Source of the DNA: Ichthyophthirius multifiliis
Lineage: Eukaryota; Ciliophora; Oligohymenophorea; Hymenostomatida
Assembly: GCF_000220395.1 (NCBI RefSeq)
Contig: NW_004086106.1
Location: forward strand, 1 to 56,837
Reading direction: 5' to 3'
DNA length: 56,837 nucleotides
The notes beneath the pieces are model-generated. The model was not told where the DNA came from. It worked only from the letters and a program-made list of their open reading frames with translations, and searched no databases. The first letter of the stretch is position 1. The number at the start of each line of letters is the position of its first letter. The position numbers and the translations under genes are program-made. Below are positions 27,701 to 42,900 of this stretch, in pieces.

Positions 27701-27997
27701 TAATTAAGAATCTGTCTTTTATTTAATTTACTTTATTAGAATATCTTAATTAGTGTGGAGCTTTAAATATCCATCGCTTTGTTTTCCTGTCGATCTCTAT
27801 TAATATAAAAAATATTTATTGGGTTACTTTTAGTCTTTAGAATTCGTTTTTTAGATTTAATTTTCTCCTGCTAATGAAAATTCATTATTAGTTTAAAGGG
27901 TTGATTTCGGAGTATTTTGCTTTTTTGGTTACTTATTGGGGCTTATTATGTTTGTATAAAAATTTTGAGAACTTGTTAATATTTTTTTATTAATCAT
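24760..27997 (-). CDS. AGC-family Ser/Thr protein kinase with long Gln-rich N- and C-terminal extensions (about 1028 aa)
   Basis: ATG at 27997, TGA at 24760-24762. Introns at 26232-26279, 26112-26163 and 25906-25956 (48, 52 and 51 nt); splicing gives 1029 codons. The kinase domain is at about residues 455-715: Gly loop GLGGFSRV, lysine in [22 protein letters not shown] hinge region, catalytic loop YRDLKPEN, metal-binding DFGLSKP, activation segment ending [17 protein letters not shown] plus SPEYMAPE and the LPPFY/NRLG features (NPQNRLG near 25740) place it in the AGC group (PKA/PKG/S6K/Akt-like). An AGC-tail-like stretch ([20 protein letters not shown]) follows. All catalytic residues are present. 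The first 450 residues are low-complexity, with a poly-Gln tract near 27625-27655, and about 290 mostly polar residues follow the kinase core. No cyclic-nucleotide or PH domain was seen. The substrate is unknown. Confidence 0.92.
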
Positions 27998-28407
27998 TAT
28001 ATTTTTACAATTTTTAAAATTTTTTGTTTTGTTTTTTTTAATTTGTGTATTTTTTTTTTTTCTTATTGTAATAATTTTATATTATTTAAATTACTCTTTT
28101 TTATATATAAAAATATAGTTTATCTTAATTTATCTATTTAATTGTTTTAATATATAAGTTTTTTAATAGAGTGATTGCTTTATATTCGTTATATTTATTA
28201 CTTAAATAAAGAATATATTTAATTCTTTTATAATTTAAATAAAGTATATATTATATTAGAATATAAAATATTTAAATGTACAAAATAAATGTTATATTTA
28301 TTTAAAAATATATAATTTTATATTAATTATTTTTTATTTAAAAAAATATTTTTTACTATTAATAAATATTATTCTTTTTTATTACATAAAAAAATGGTTA
28401 TATTTTT
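27998..28407. other. Intergenic spacer between two minus-strand genes
   Basis: A/T-rich, about 410 bp. It contains the upstream region of the AGC kinase and the 3' flank of the propeller/cadherin-like gene's stop region on the minus strand. No other feature was recognised. Confidence 0.7.
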
Positions 28408-31400
28408 TCATAAATATGCTGTTTTTCTCTATATTAATATAAATTTATTACTTAAAAATATATATAAATTTATAATTTTACATTAGTTTCAGTTTCTCTT
28501 GGATTGTTAAAAAAATTCGTTTTTATTTAATTATTACCTATATCTCTATAAGATAATCCAAAAATGTCATATTATTAAATACAATTTAATTTATTCAACT
28601 CTTAGCAATCTTCTTAAAAAGTTTTGTTTTTAAAGGCAATAATTATTTAGAATGCGCAAAAGACATATCCAAAATTATCAAAAAGCTAAATAATGTATTA
28701 TCCTTGATCCTTGAACTAAGGATTTAAAGCAAATATAAGATTATTATCAACAAATTTAAAATCAAGCCATAATTTTTTACTATCTTTATTTTCTAGATGT
28801 AAATTATAATAGTCAAAAGCAAAAAATTCAAGAAAATAATCAAGATATTTATTATTTATGTTTTTTTTTTATAAAAGTTTTATATTAAATTAATTCATAT
28901 TTAAATGTATTGTTTCTCCAAGCATTTTTTACCAATTATCAGACTTATAATTCCAATCAAATCCATAATAATCTGCTTTTATTGCATTTTGTATAATTAT
29001 ACTATTAAATTTACTTTACCCTTTATTTTTTTTTTAAATATTTTCTATATTATTATTCAAAACCTCGGAATTTATTTTCTTTTATTAATAAAAGCATTAA
29101 AATTAATATTTATCATAAATCGTATTTGTCTTAGAGGTTTTTTATGTTTATTCATCATCATTTTATAAATAAAATAAATACCAATCACATTTATGTTATT
29201 ATTAATTTATAGCATTTTTTTTTAATAATTAATATATTTTTTCAGAATTTTTTTCATTTTTTAATTGAACTTTTACAAATAAACACCATAGAGCTATTTG
29301 TATCCTTGTTTATTATAAATTAAAATCTAAAAAATATGAAGAATTTTTCATCTTTTCATAGTTTTATTCATATATTCTTTTAGCATTGTCAAATAACTTT
29401 TATTCATTTATTAATCCACTTTCAAAACTATAATTTTGTAAAAAAGCTTTATGGTTTTTTTCCGAAGAAAATTCTTTGATCATTAAATTAATTAATTGTT
29501 TTGCAAATTATAAACATAAGGGTGCTAAAACAATTATTTTTTGTTATTTTTCTTGAACGTAAATTTGAGAATATGTGTATTATTTTTTATGAATTATTTA
29601 ATGTATTCTTTTTCTAAAGACAATTAATAATAAAATAAGTATAATTGGAATCAATAAAATCATTACAAAATAATAAATTAATTCTTTTGAAATATTTTCA
29701 AATTAAATATAAAAAACATCTTCTACTTAATCAAATCCATCCGAGCATATAATTTTTATTTTATATACTTTTTTATATTCCATTATTTCATTTTAAATAC
29801 CTAAAAATTATAAATTCTAATTATTGCTACTAAATTATATCCAAAACACTTTTTCTATAGATTTCCATTAATTTTCTATATATATAAATGCCTTTTTTTT
29901 TTAAAAAAAAAAATATTTAAATAAAATTATATTCATTACTTTATAATTTTTTTCTAAATTTTCATCAGTAATGAATGTTTAATTAGAAATTTAAAATTAA
30001 AATTTTTAATTAATTGTGAGATTATTATATTATTAATAATTGAATTATTTTTATAAATTTTAATTAAGTTTCATTTTTTACTTAATTTTTATAAAATTCA
30101 ATTAATTAACAAACTTTAAAATTTCATAGTCGAAGTCTATATTATCTTTGACTAAAATTAAAATTTAAATAAAATCTTAAAAATAATCCTTATTTTATAT
30201 TCCATAATTTATATAATTTTTCATAAAATAATTATTTATAATATCTTTCTATCCTTCAATATTAATAATTTAACACTAGTTTTCACAATTAATTTATAAA
30301 TTATCATAATAAGGCAATATGAATTAAATGCCCCCATCATTTATTTAAAAACTTTATCCCTATTTTTCATCTAAATAGTAAAACTTCATCTAAAATTAAA
30401 TATTTTTAGATAAACTTTAAATAAACTATTTTTCTTCTCCATCTAATTTATAATATTCAAAATTAAGTTTAATTGATCTTTCTATTATGAAATTTATTGG
30501 CTTTAAAAATACATTTTCAAAATAAATTATTTTAAATAAATAATATAGTTTAATCATATAAAGGAATTCTTTATCTAATAAATTTCAAATATTAACCTAA
30601 TGTTAACATTTATATATTTTTATTAAAATATCCATATTTATCAATAACTCCTTAAGATTATAAAGCATTAAATATTTCTTATGCCAAATTATAATTAATC
30701 TAAAGTTCCTTCTCATTCACAAATTACTCTGGTTAAATCTATATTAAGTAAGATAATACTAATGTAAGTATTTAGTTATAAAAAGTTTCCTTTGGAGGAA
30801 TAAAAGTAACCATTTTTTATTCGTTAAACTATATCCATTTAGTGTTTCGTTACAAAATAAAGTTATTATAATAATAAACTTGTTCGATTTTAATATTTCT
30901 TTAAAAATATAAAGGGCTTATAGTTAGTTTTATATAATCTCCAACTTTGATAAAATCAAAAAATTATTTATCATTTTTTTTATCATTTTTTTTATCATTT
31001 TGTTCTATCAATATTTATTCGATTGCTATAGATTTTTTTTATTCTGATTTTTTTTAGATTAAAACATACAGTTAAATATCATTTTATATTTAACATATCC
31101 TAAATCCATTTTCTTTTGTAAAAACCAAAAATTTACCATCATTTGACATTCCAGATGAAAAGGATTTTTCATTTCCAAATTCCAAATCACTAATTTTCTA
31201 AGTTTTTAGATTGTACTAATCTTGGCTTATAAAAATTATTGATATTTGTCCTTTTTCCATTTAACTTACAATTAAATAATTTGGATTTGCTGAAGGCTGA
31301 TAAGTTTTTACTGCCCAACCTTAAACATTTACAATTTCCAAAAATTAAGGATTTTCTTAATTTCTGCAATCAATTATTTTTATTCCTCCACTTCCATTTG

Positions 31401-33123
31401 AAACATAAGCATATCCTGAATTCCTAATATCATATTCAATATATTCACTTCCTGTCATTCTCCAGAAATCAATAAAAAAGAGTTATTTCCCTTCATCTAA
31501 TATTTTAAAGTATCCGATTCCCAATTCTTTTACTCCATAAAATCCATAAGTAAATTCCCTATTAAAGGCAATAGTACTAATATATTTATTTTCTTGTATT
31601 TCAGGCATAATGCTATTTGATATAATTTCGAGAGAAAACCTATTATTATTTCCAAAATAGCCAACTTTTAAAATAATAATACTCTAATAATTACATAAAG
31701 CAACTTTATCTTATTCAAAGCTTACCTACAAATCATTATAGAGTTATTATTTTTGAGATTAATCAATAAATTCTGCCAAAAAAATAGGATTGGAGAAATT
31801 TTTTACATTATAAAATGCTATTGCATTCCTTTATTCTGAAACTAATAGTATATCAAATTTATCTAAATAAAGCAAGCTTTAATGCATTATTTATTAAGCT
31901 GGTCTATTTATTGCCAAAACCTATCTCGGTTGTAAAGGAATTTATACATCGTAAATAAAAAAACCTAAATATCCACCTGTAATTGCTATATATTTATTAT
32001 CTTTGCTTATTATAATCGAGTATATCGATTTTTAGTTTTAGAAATCATTATTTGAAATACACCTTTCTTTATTAAAAATATTAAAATTGTAATTTTCATC
32101 TTAAAAAGATAAATCAATAAGCTCGTAAACTTTAAATTTATTGCCATCGGCTAATATTATTTTTTCAGATTTATTTCTAAATAAATTAATATGTGATGAA
32201 TATTCTTCAGAATTTATTCTCTAAGTGAATACAGGTATTTTATCTTTTTTTGTAACATCATAGATGAGAATTCCTTAACTTCTAATAGTTAAAAAAAGTA
32301 TTTTATTATCTTAACTAAATACCATATGATTTATTTATCTTTTAAATTCTAGTGTAAATTTAACGAAAGTATTTTCATTCATACTTTAGAAAGCTTTTAA
32401 ATCTTTTAGTAATAATTCTATGTCACTTATTTATATTCCTTCATACATAATATAATTGTAAAGCAACAAATGATCAGATTTTATACGTGCTCTTAGAGAT
32501 TTTCTACCTATGAAGGGAAGTTCTTAAATAAATTTTATTTACTCATTTGAAACAATTCTGAATAAATTAATTGAACCTGCTTGATTTGAAAGGAAAATAA
32601 AATTACTGTAAATAAGTATATTTAATGATATAGTGTTTTTAATCTCACCTTCAATAGTAATAAATTTTAAGTTAAGCTTTTCTTTACAATCTATTATTCC
32701 TATTCTGCCCTTACTAGCAAAATAAATTATTTTCTCATCTTAATCTACAAATATTTGATCAAATTATATTTATTAATGCTTCCATTAATTAACTTTTATT
32801 ATTTTCTCGCTTTGTCTTTCAAAACGATATATTAAAATGCCTTAAGTAGGAGAATTTACATACATAAAATTACTCCTTAATACAAATTGGATTAAGTCTA
32901 TATTTATTCTATCTACTATTTTAAACTCTGATCTTGAATCTAGAATCAAAAATCCTTAATCTTAATATACTAAAAAAAGATAATAATCATATTTAGGATC
33001 TGAATAAATTTTTGAAAGAACATTGCCGTATTCTTATGTATTTATTTCAATTTTAGGAATCTAATTATATAATAATACTTAAAAAGATAATTATATAAAT
33101 ATTGCTATTATTATTAAATTCAT
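28408..33123 (-). CDS. Single-pass membrane protein: beta-propeller-like ectodomain plus dystroglycan-type cadherin-like (CADG) domain (about 1530 aa)
   Basis: ATG at 33123 followed by a signal peptide (MNLIIIAIFIQLSF). The first 860 or so residues are one unbroken frame of repeated beta-strand units of the LVIVD/YVTN propeller type (for example YDIRNSGYAYVSNGSGGIKI near 31390). A short in-frame repeat, NDKKNDKKNDK, is near 30970-31000. Later units match the CADG pattern: a Trp-Ile-Gln-Phe strand, then LQFLGI and IICSDGFDQVEDVF near 29740-29830. One membrane helix (LIYYFVMILLIPIILILLLIVF, about 29640-29690) is followed by a basic cytoplasmic tail of about 390 residues. Introns: probable 29876-29939, and 28429-28481, which brings the TGA at 28408-28410 into frame. 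One-base slips are needed near 30519-30522 and at about 29940. CADG domains occur in dystroglycan-like adhesion proteins and in several ciliate surface proteins; adhesion or sensing is inferred. Confidence 0.75.
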
Positions 33124-33241
33124 TTTAATTTAAAGATAATTTTATATATTGAATAAAATAATAATATACTATATAATACACATTTTATAAAAAAAAAATC
33201 AAACAGTAAAAAAGAAATATAAATATAAAAATATATATTTT

Positions 33242-35702
<2,461 letters not shown>

Positions 35703-36030
35703 TTTTTTTAATTTCTTTGGTTTTTTTTAATTTTTTGTATATTTATTATTTAAGTTTTTTTTTACTTTTCATAATTTTTTTATTATTTTTATTTTATACG
35801 TGGCGCGTAAAAATGATATAAGTATAAAAAAAGCGCAAAATCATAAATAAATAAAAAAATATATTAATTAAATTATTTTATTATTAAATAAATAGCATTT
35901 TTAATTATTAAAATTAATATTATTTTAAATTATTTTATTAATTTTAAAATTACATATATAAATTATATATATAAATTAATAAAACAAATTTAATGTCTAT
36001 AGAAAGAAATTTATTTAATGAAATTATTTA
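35703..36030. other. Intergenic spacer
   Basis: A/T-rich, about 330 bp, upstream of MCM4 and downstream of the ubiquitin protease stop. A short patch tacgtggcgcgtaaaa at about 35798-35813 is unusually G+C-rich for a spacer here. It lies about 100 bp upstream of the MCM4 start, so it could be a promoter element. Confidence 0.5.
35798..35813. promoter_or_regulatory. G+C-rich patch upstream of MCM4, possible S-phase control element
   Basis: tacgtggcgcgtaaaa lies about 96-111 bp upstream of the MCM4 ATG. Its core tggcgcg resembles the E2F-site consensus TTTSSCGC. E2F/DP factors control MCM genes in animals and plants, and E2F/DP proteins exist in ciliates. The match and position are seen; function is inference. 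Confidence 0.35.
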
Positions 36031-38750
36031 TCAAAAAATCGCATTATTAAAATTCTAATTAAATCCTCCAAAACCACCACCATTTCCGTTATTATCCTCA
36101 TCGTCTTTTTTATTGAAATTATTATTTTTAGTGAAAATATTATGGACTTATAAAGTATTTAAAGCACTAAAAGCTTTATTCCCAGCTTCAATTTCTTTCA
36201 TGAACTCTTTTTCATCATTTTCAACTAGCATAAGTAGCCTTTCTTTTAGTTTAAATTCAGCAAAATTTTCTTAAAAACTTTTTACATGTTAGACATTTTA
36301 ATAAAATAATAAATAAGGAGTTATTGAATTATTTTCATATTCATTTAGTATTTTATTTATATTTTCTTTTTCTTCTGAAATGCAAGCATCATCAAATTTT
36401 ATCCACTAATTATCTTTTTCTAAAGCATAAGAATAATAATGTCCAGCATCAGTCGAAATACCCTTTTTTTTAATAAATAAATATATGGAGAAAAATATTA
36501 CTCTATGTATAATAAATGCATATAATTAATATTATTTTCCATCTTAATTTATATCTATTAATAAAGGAATTTAAACTTTATTAAGAAGTTTTTATTTCTT
36601 TTAAATTTTTGCATTATATTTAAATCTATTCAAAGAAATAATAATATAATTTGGTAATTCTAAAAATTCTGTTTTTTTCAAGGCATCTTTTTTTTATTAA
36701 CAGTTATTACAAAAATATTAATTATCATCACAAAGATTTTCTGGTTGAAAGTTTTCTTAAAATAGCTATTATAGAGAATAATTTTGTTCTTATTCATTTA
36801 AAAAATTAAGAGATATGTCTAAAAATTTTTCTTCACTTTTAAAAATATTTTAACATTAATTGCATATTATATAATGCTAATATTTTCCAATAAAAAAATC
36901 ATGCAATAAATTCTTTATAAAATATAATTTATCAATAAATATAAAAAAAATATATTTACTTTGTCTTGGGTATCTTTTATAGAAACTTCAAGTTAATCTA
37001 AAAAAATTCTTCCAAACTCAGAAGCATCATGTTATGCAAAAGAAAATCTAAAATAATCTGGTAAAATATCTTTAAAAAATTTAGGATTAACATATTCTCT
37101 TTTACTTTTAAGCATAAGAACAAATAATTTTTACAATTAAAAAATGCAGGCGTATTTTTCTCTAAATTAAAGAGAATTGTTATTATTTAAAGTCATAATT
37201 TCATTTAAATTTATATTTAAAATTCTATATCTCATTTCTTTACTCATAAATAGGGCTTAAATAAAACTATTCATATAACATGCTTTTTAAATAAATATTA
37301 AATTAAAATAATATAAATGAATATTTTAAATAAATAATAAATATAAATATATATATAATTTTTTTTATATATTTATATATATAAATATTTATAAATAAAA
37401 TTATATTATACATACTGTTTCCTAGATTTCCTAATCCTCTATAATTATTACTAGAAGTTTTAACTTTAAATGATTGATTTTATGAATATCCATTATAGAA
37501 ATTTGCCTTAAACTTTAACCAATCAAATTCATCAATTTTTTTTCTAAATCTTCATCTTTAAAATTTTATTAAAGTTTTTATGATTATTCATTTAAATATT
37601 TTTAAAAATCATCAATATAATTTCCACTTTTTTCATATTTTTTACATAACATTTTTCCAATAAAAAGTGCTTCATATTTTCCTTTTATTAATCCTCGTTA
37701 ATCTTCCAAAACATCTTTTATTTTCTAACTGCAGTTTTTAAAAATTATACTTTAATTTGGACAGCCCAAAATGGTTTTTTTAATAATTTTTGAAGATCCT
37801 TAAAAAGTACTTTCAGCTTTTAATAAGACAAAAATTTTCAAAATTCTACAGTTTATAAGGGCATTGAGATCATTAAATTATTTATTTTTAATCAGAAAAT
37901 AAATTAATCCCAAAAAGCAATTAGAAATACTAAAACTGAGGATAAATTAAATTAATTTTCTTGCTATTTCTAGAATTTCATCCTATTTTAATGTATTTTT
38001 TTGCATATAATTATCCCATAAAACTGCAAAATAATTCTCATTTAAATTTAACAGAGAAAAAAAGTGTTTAATTCCATAAAGTTAATGTTTAATTTAATTT
38101 TTTTTAAGTTCCTATATACAAATATTGAATGGAATTTGAAAATCATTAGCCAAAATTTGAAATAATTCTTCAATAATTTCTTTTATTAATTCTTATTCAA
38201 AATCTTTTTAAAGCTAAAAACCAATAAGTAAGTACTTCACGGAAATCAATATTTAATAAAAATAATTGTTTGTATTATTTATATATTTAAAATTATATAT
38301 TCACTCGCCATTTTATGTTTGATATTTCTTCATCTTCATTAATTTAAAAATGCTAAAGGATTTTATTTTGGTGATTTTTTTGAATGTGTTTAGCTAATTA
38401 TTGCTTTAAATAATATATTAGTTAATTTGTTGTAGTTTTTATTCTTAAAAAATAATCAATTACTAATAATATTACTTCTATTTCTTTCCTATTATGAACT
38501 TATATTTAATTGAATGTGCTTTCAGGGGTTACATATATGTTGTTTGTTATCATTTTCATTATTACAATTTCTAATATTTATAATTCTTTAGTATCTAATG
38601 GATCAGGTTGTCTAATTAATTAAAAAAATGCTGACTATAAAAACTCTTCACGATTTTATTGATTTACATTAATGAATTAAGTTATTATCTCTTTTATTTT
38701 TTCTATTGGGTAATTTGAATATAAGATTTTCACAAATTTATTACATTTTT
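36031..38750 (-). CDS. Ubiquitin carboxyl-terminal hydrolase (USP family), start unresolved
   Basis: The stop TGA is at 36031-36033. A USP is a cysteine protease that removes ubiquitin from proteins. The catalytic Cys box reads GNTCYMNSFIQALFM once the 133-nt intron 37283-37415 is removed. The His box is GISTDAGHYYSYA after removing 36463-36501, followed by WIKFDDA. Between them are QHDASEF and a zinc ribbon (CNQC ... CNNC). Other introns: 36913-36959 and 38235-38304. The N-terminal part (about 37420-38730) is helical and unassigned. The C-terminus is Asn/Gly-rich (DDEDNNGNGGGFGG). Two problems: the frame slips by one at the T8 run 37536-37543, and no in-frame ATG is found between the upstream TGA (38854-38856) and 38559, although the protein-like frame reaches about 38750. 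Another 5' exon or another base slip could supply the start. All catalytic boxes are intact, so it is probably active. Confidence 0.85.
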
Positions 38751-38853
38751 TATATTTTTTTGTTTTATTTTTAAATAATATTAAAATAAATTATTTTTGT
38801 ATATTATTTTATATTTTGATAATATTTTATATAAATTAATATTTTTATTTTTT

Positions 38854-39271
38854 TCATTTTTATAATTTCAAATGCTTTCTTTTTGCTAAGTCAGATTATA
38901 TTTATGGATTATCAGAATGATAATTTTAATGGAAATTTCCATATATATTTCTGTTTGAACTTTTATACATTTATTTTAAATTAGTTCCATCACCAAATTT
39001 TATGTTGCTTTCATTTCTTTTAGGCATTTTATATTAATTTTATTTTAAAATATTTCTTTAAGCATTAGGTTCATAAGGTACTAAAGGTTTTTATTTACTA
39101 GAAGTACATGTTTAAGGTCTTACTTAAAAATCTACAGCTGTTAAACTTTATTTTATTATTTAAGGCTCTTTTTCTCTATTTGGGGCTTTATAAAAAGGCA
39201 AAGCAATTAAATTATCACCGATTTTTTTGATATATGAACATGTAGAAACCCTTTTTTATATAAAATTATTA

Positions 39272-39317
<46 letters not shown>

Positions 39318-39901
39318 TTTTAAATATAAAAAATAAATAACCTTGTTGTTTTAAAATAATCAAATGATTTTTTTTGTTTCTAGGCTCCTTAATAATGCCA
39401 TTTAATTTTTTCCTCATCTAATTTTTTTTTTTCATCAAGTTTTTTTTTTCTTTAAGATTCAGTTCGAATAGTATGTTCAGGCCAAAGTCTAGATTAAGAT
39501 TTAGGCTTTTTATATTAATCTTTTTAACTTTCTTATTCTTCTTTTTATTAAGATGAAATTGTTAATAAAGATTTCATTTATTATGAATTGTTTTTAGTTT
39601 ATATATTTTATTGTTCATCTTGTTTTTGACTTTATTCTTATTCTTTTAGTTTTGTTGAATTTTTTGTTAGTTTAGATGATGGTTCATCTATTTTTTGTTA
39701 TAATGAGTCCTTTTTTGATTAATTTGGGTTTTCGTTTTCATTACTTTTTGTTAAAGTTTTATTTGAAAGCTTTTTTTATGAGTCTTTAGTATTAATAGAT
39801 TATTTTTATTAACTTATCTTTTGTAATAATACTGTATTATCTGTATATTTTTTTGATAAACCTTAGAATTATTAAGATAGTTTAGTTGATGAATCAGCCA
39901 T
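38854..39901 (-). CDS. Basic Gln/Lys-rich protein, function unknown (about 318 aa)
   Basis: ATG at 39901, TGA at 38854-38856, one 91-nt intron (39251-39341) containing an (AT)n microsatellite; splicing gives 319 codons. The first 150 residues are Ser/Lys/Gln-rich and probably disordered. Then come a more ordered motif SQSRLWPEHTIRTESQRKKK, a Lys/Glu helix, and a C-terminal half with conserved-looking short motifs (LIALPFYKAPNREKEP, IKFGDGTNLKQMYKSSNR). There is no signal peptide or membrane helix. The mix of short Pro/Tyr/Gly motifs in a basic chain is reminiscent of microtubule or ciliary inner proteins, but I cannot assign a family. Its stop is close to the 5' end of the ubiquitin protease gene, and its start is only 81 bp from the CLU gene stop. 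Confidence 0.75.
39276..39314. repeat. (AT)n microsatellite inside an intron
   Basis: About 19 AT units within intron 39251-39341 of the basic protein gene. Its length probably varies between strains. Confidence 0.85.
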
Positions 39902-39982
39902 TATTTATTTTTATTTTTTTTTTTTTTAATTTAAATTTTTTAATTTTTTGAAGAAAAATAATAATTTTTTTTTTTTTTTTTT

Positions 39983-42900
39983 TCAAAACATTAATAAATA
40001 ATCTTCAAAAAACTAAAATCCTAAAATTTAAACTAAAGAATCAAAAATTCTAATTGATTATTTTTCGAATTATGATAGATTTTCAAAATAAATATTTTAA
40101 CTAAATAAATCGTTTTTCTTATGGTTTCCATAATTTAATATTTTTTCAACTTTTTCTACTATTTTTTATTAACTTTGAGGAAAACAAAAAGCTTCTTCTT
40201 GTACTTTACGATTTTATTCTTTTTGTTTTGATATAAAAATAAAAATAAAAGATTAAGAAATACACTGATCTTCTAAAATAAATGCTTTAATAATATCAGC
40301 ATCAATAAGACTTAAAACTTCAAAACTTTTAGAAAAAAAATTCCAAGAACTTAATTATTAATCATTTTCATTTATTTTATCAACAACATAATAAATATTA
40401 TCAGAATCTAAATCATCGAAAACATTATTTTTCTTTTTTTCTTTATAAACAGATTTAGTAATTTCTAAAATTTCAAGTAAATTAACCTTTTATTTTTTTT
40501 CTTAAAAAATATATATTTTAGAAAATAAATAACCTTATTATTTTTATCAATAATCTTAAGTATAAACGAAGAATACATTTTTATTAATTAAAAATATTTT
40601 TTGTCTAATATTTGTCTATCAAAAGGATATTTATTTAATAAATTCCAACAAAAATCGCATTCTTTTATTAAATTCAAGTTTTTATTTTCGTTATAAAAAG
40701 CAATTTTACATTTCAAAATTTACAATTCAATTAAAAACTCAAAATTATTAAATTGAAATTATTTATAGTAATTAAATGCAATACTTTAAAATTTCAAACA
40801 ATCTTAAAATTTGCACATTTCAAAATACAATTCAGCTAAGTTATAAGCACAAAAAGCTCTATTTTCTTAAAATTTTTCATTTAGATCTCCTATACTACTA
40901 TAAGAGAAAAAAGCTTTCGAATAAAAATCTATTGACTTTTCTTAAAAGCCAAACTTTTTTAAAAAACCGGCAAAAACTTTATATTTTTCAGCTGTTTTAG
41001 GATGATTATATCCAAATGCTTTTACAAATCCATCTATAATATGTTTAAAAAGTCCCAAAAAATCATTTTGAGAATCCAAAAAATCATCTTATTTGATTTT
41101 TTCCATTAAAAAAATGAAAGAAATTTCAAAATGTAAAGGATTATCTTCATCGAAAAAATTTTTAAGAAATTTCATTAAAATAGAACTATGGAAATTAGCG
41201 ATTTTTTTCTGTTCTAAATTTGCGTCTTTTGTTCCCCCAATTTTGATTAAATTTATAATACTTTTTATCAATAAAATACTTGGAATTATTTAATCTTTTT
41301 CAGTATTTATTTAGATACTTTTTGTTGCTAATTTCTCACTTTCTAAATATTGCTCTTTTTCAAAATAAAGTGCACTCAAAGTGCTTTAAATTTGCATATT
41401 TTAAAATATGTTTTATCCATATATAGCATTATTTACTTATAAAAACTAACTTAAAACTCTCATATGTTGATCTATATGGTCTTTTTAAGTTTAATTAAGT
41501 GAATAGAGAGAATTTATTTATAAACAATCGACTTAATCAATACAATAAGTATTCACTTTAGGTAAAAACTCACCAAAATTTAAAAGAGAGAGTTTGTTTT
41601 TGCCTTGTAAAATATCAAAAGTGTAAAAAATCTTGATATTTAAATGATAAATTAAGGCATTTAAAAATGCTCCTTTTTTAATTTCTTTTTTTTTTTTTTC
41701 TGAGAATGAAAAATTAAAATCTTAAAAAACTTAATCTTAAATTTATTTCCATACATCTTCATTATTTTCAAAAATTATTAAATTTAAATATTCAATAATA
41801 ATTTCTTTTTCTTGTAAATATTCCTAAATAAGTTTTTCGTGTATAATTTTTTTTGCACTTCTACTTATCATTTCTATTAAACAAATTTAATATATAAATG
41901 GAATTTATGTTTTTTCGGTTAATAAACCTAAAAAATATATGTTTATGCCTTTCTTGTGCATTAATTAGCTAAAAATAAAGCTATCTGCAATTAAATTATA
42001 CTCAAAAGATTCGATTTCTTATAAAAAATCATTAACAAAATGTAACATTAAATACCATTATTAAAATATTTATTTTAAATCTTCTTTGTTTTCCTCATTT
42101 TCTTCATCATCTAAGGCATCTGGATTTAATTATAAATATTGGTTTTTTGTATTTTAGTATAAAAATTCTGGTCTTATTCTTAAGTTTTTTTCTGAGTGTT
42201 TTTTAATGTTATTAGAACCTGTATATAGTACGGGTAAAATATCAAGAGTGTTTTTGACAAAAAAAAGGTTTTAAAAATATTCCTCATCATTATTTTCTTC
42301 TAAATTATTAGAACTATTTAGATTAAAAACTCTTAATTAAACTTCACCAAAATTTTTTGAGCTTTTGAAAACTTATAAGGGAAAAGTTAAAAAAATATTT
42401 TATTTTATTTCTAAAAATGAAACTTTATGTTCTTTTATTTTTAACTCTTTTCCTAATATTTTTAAATTTTCTTTTATTCCATCATATTTTAAATATTCTT
42501 CGAAAATACCTTCTTCGTTTATTTTAGCTCCTTCTATAACTTATTCAAAAAATTCCTAAAAAACATTCACTTTGCAAATTACTAAAACACTAAAGCCTTT
42601 GTATTAGAAATATCCAGATAAGGGACTTTTAATATTAAAAGTGGAGTTTTTTTCCCTTTGTTTCATGAAAATATTATTTATTTAATTTAAAACTTTAAAT
42701 TCATAAGAAAGGTTTTTTTAAGAAAAATTATTCAAAAATTTACTATTTCTTTCCACAAAACTAAATTTTAGATAAAAAAATACATTTTTTATTTCTTTTT
42801 TTTATAAAATTTGTTCTCTTTATTCCTTATCATCTATTATTTATGTAATAGTTTAATGCGCATTTTTCACAAATAGCCCAAGCAATTAAAAGAGTGCAAT

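Noticed and set aside
28000-28430. Read-through of the propeller/CADG gene into the kinase gene
   Set aside because: Without the 28429-28481 intron the frame stays open far downstream, but splicing that intron gives a TGA after six codons, with intron size and ends like the others.
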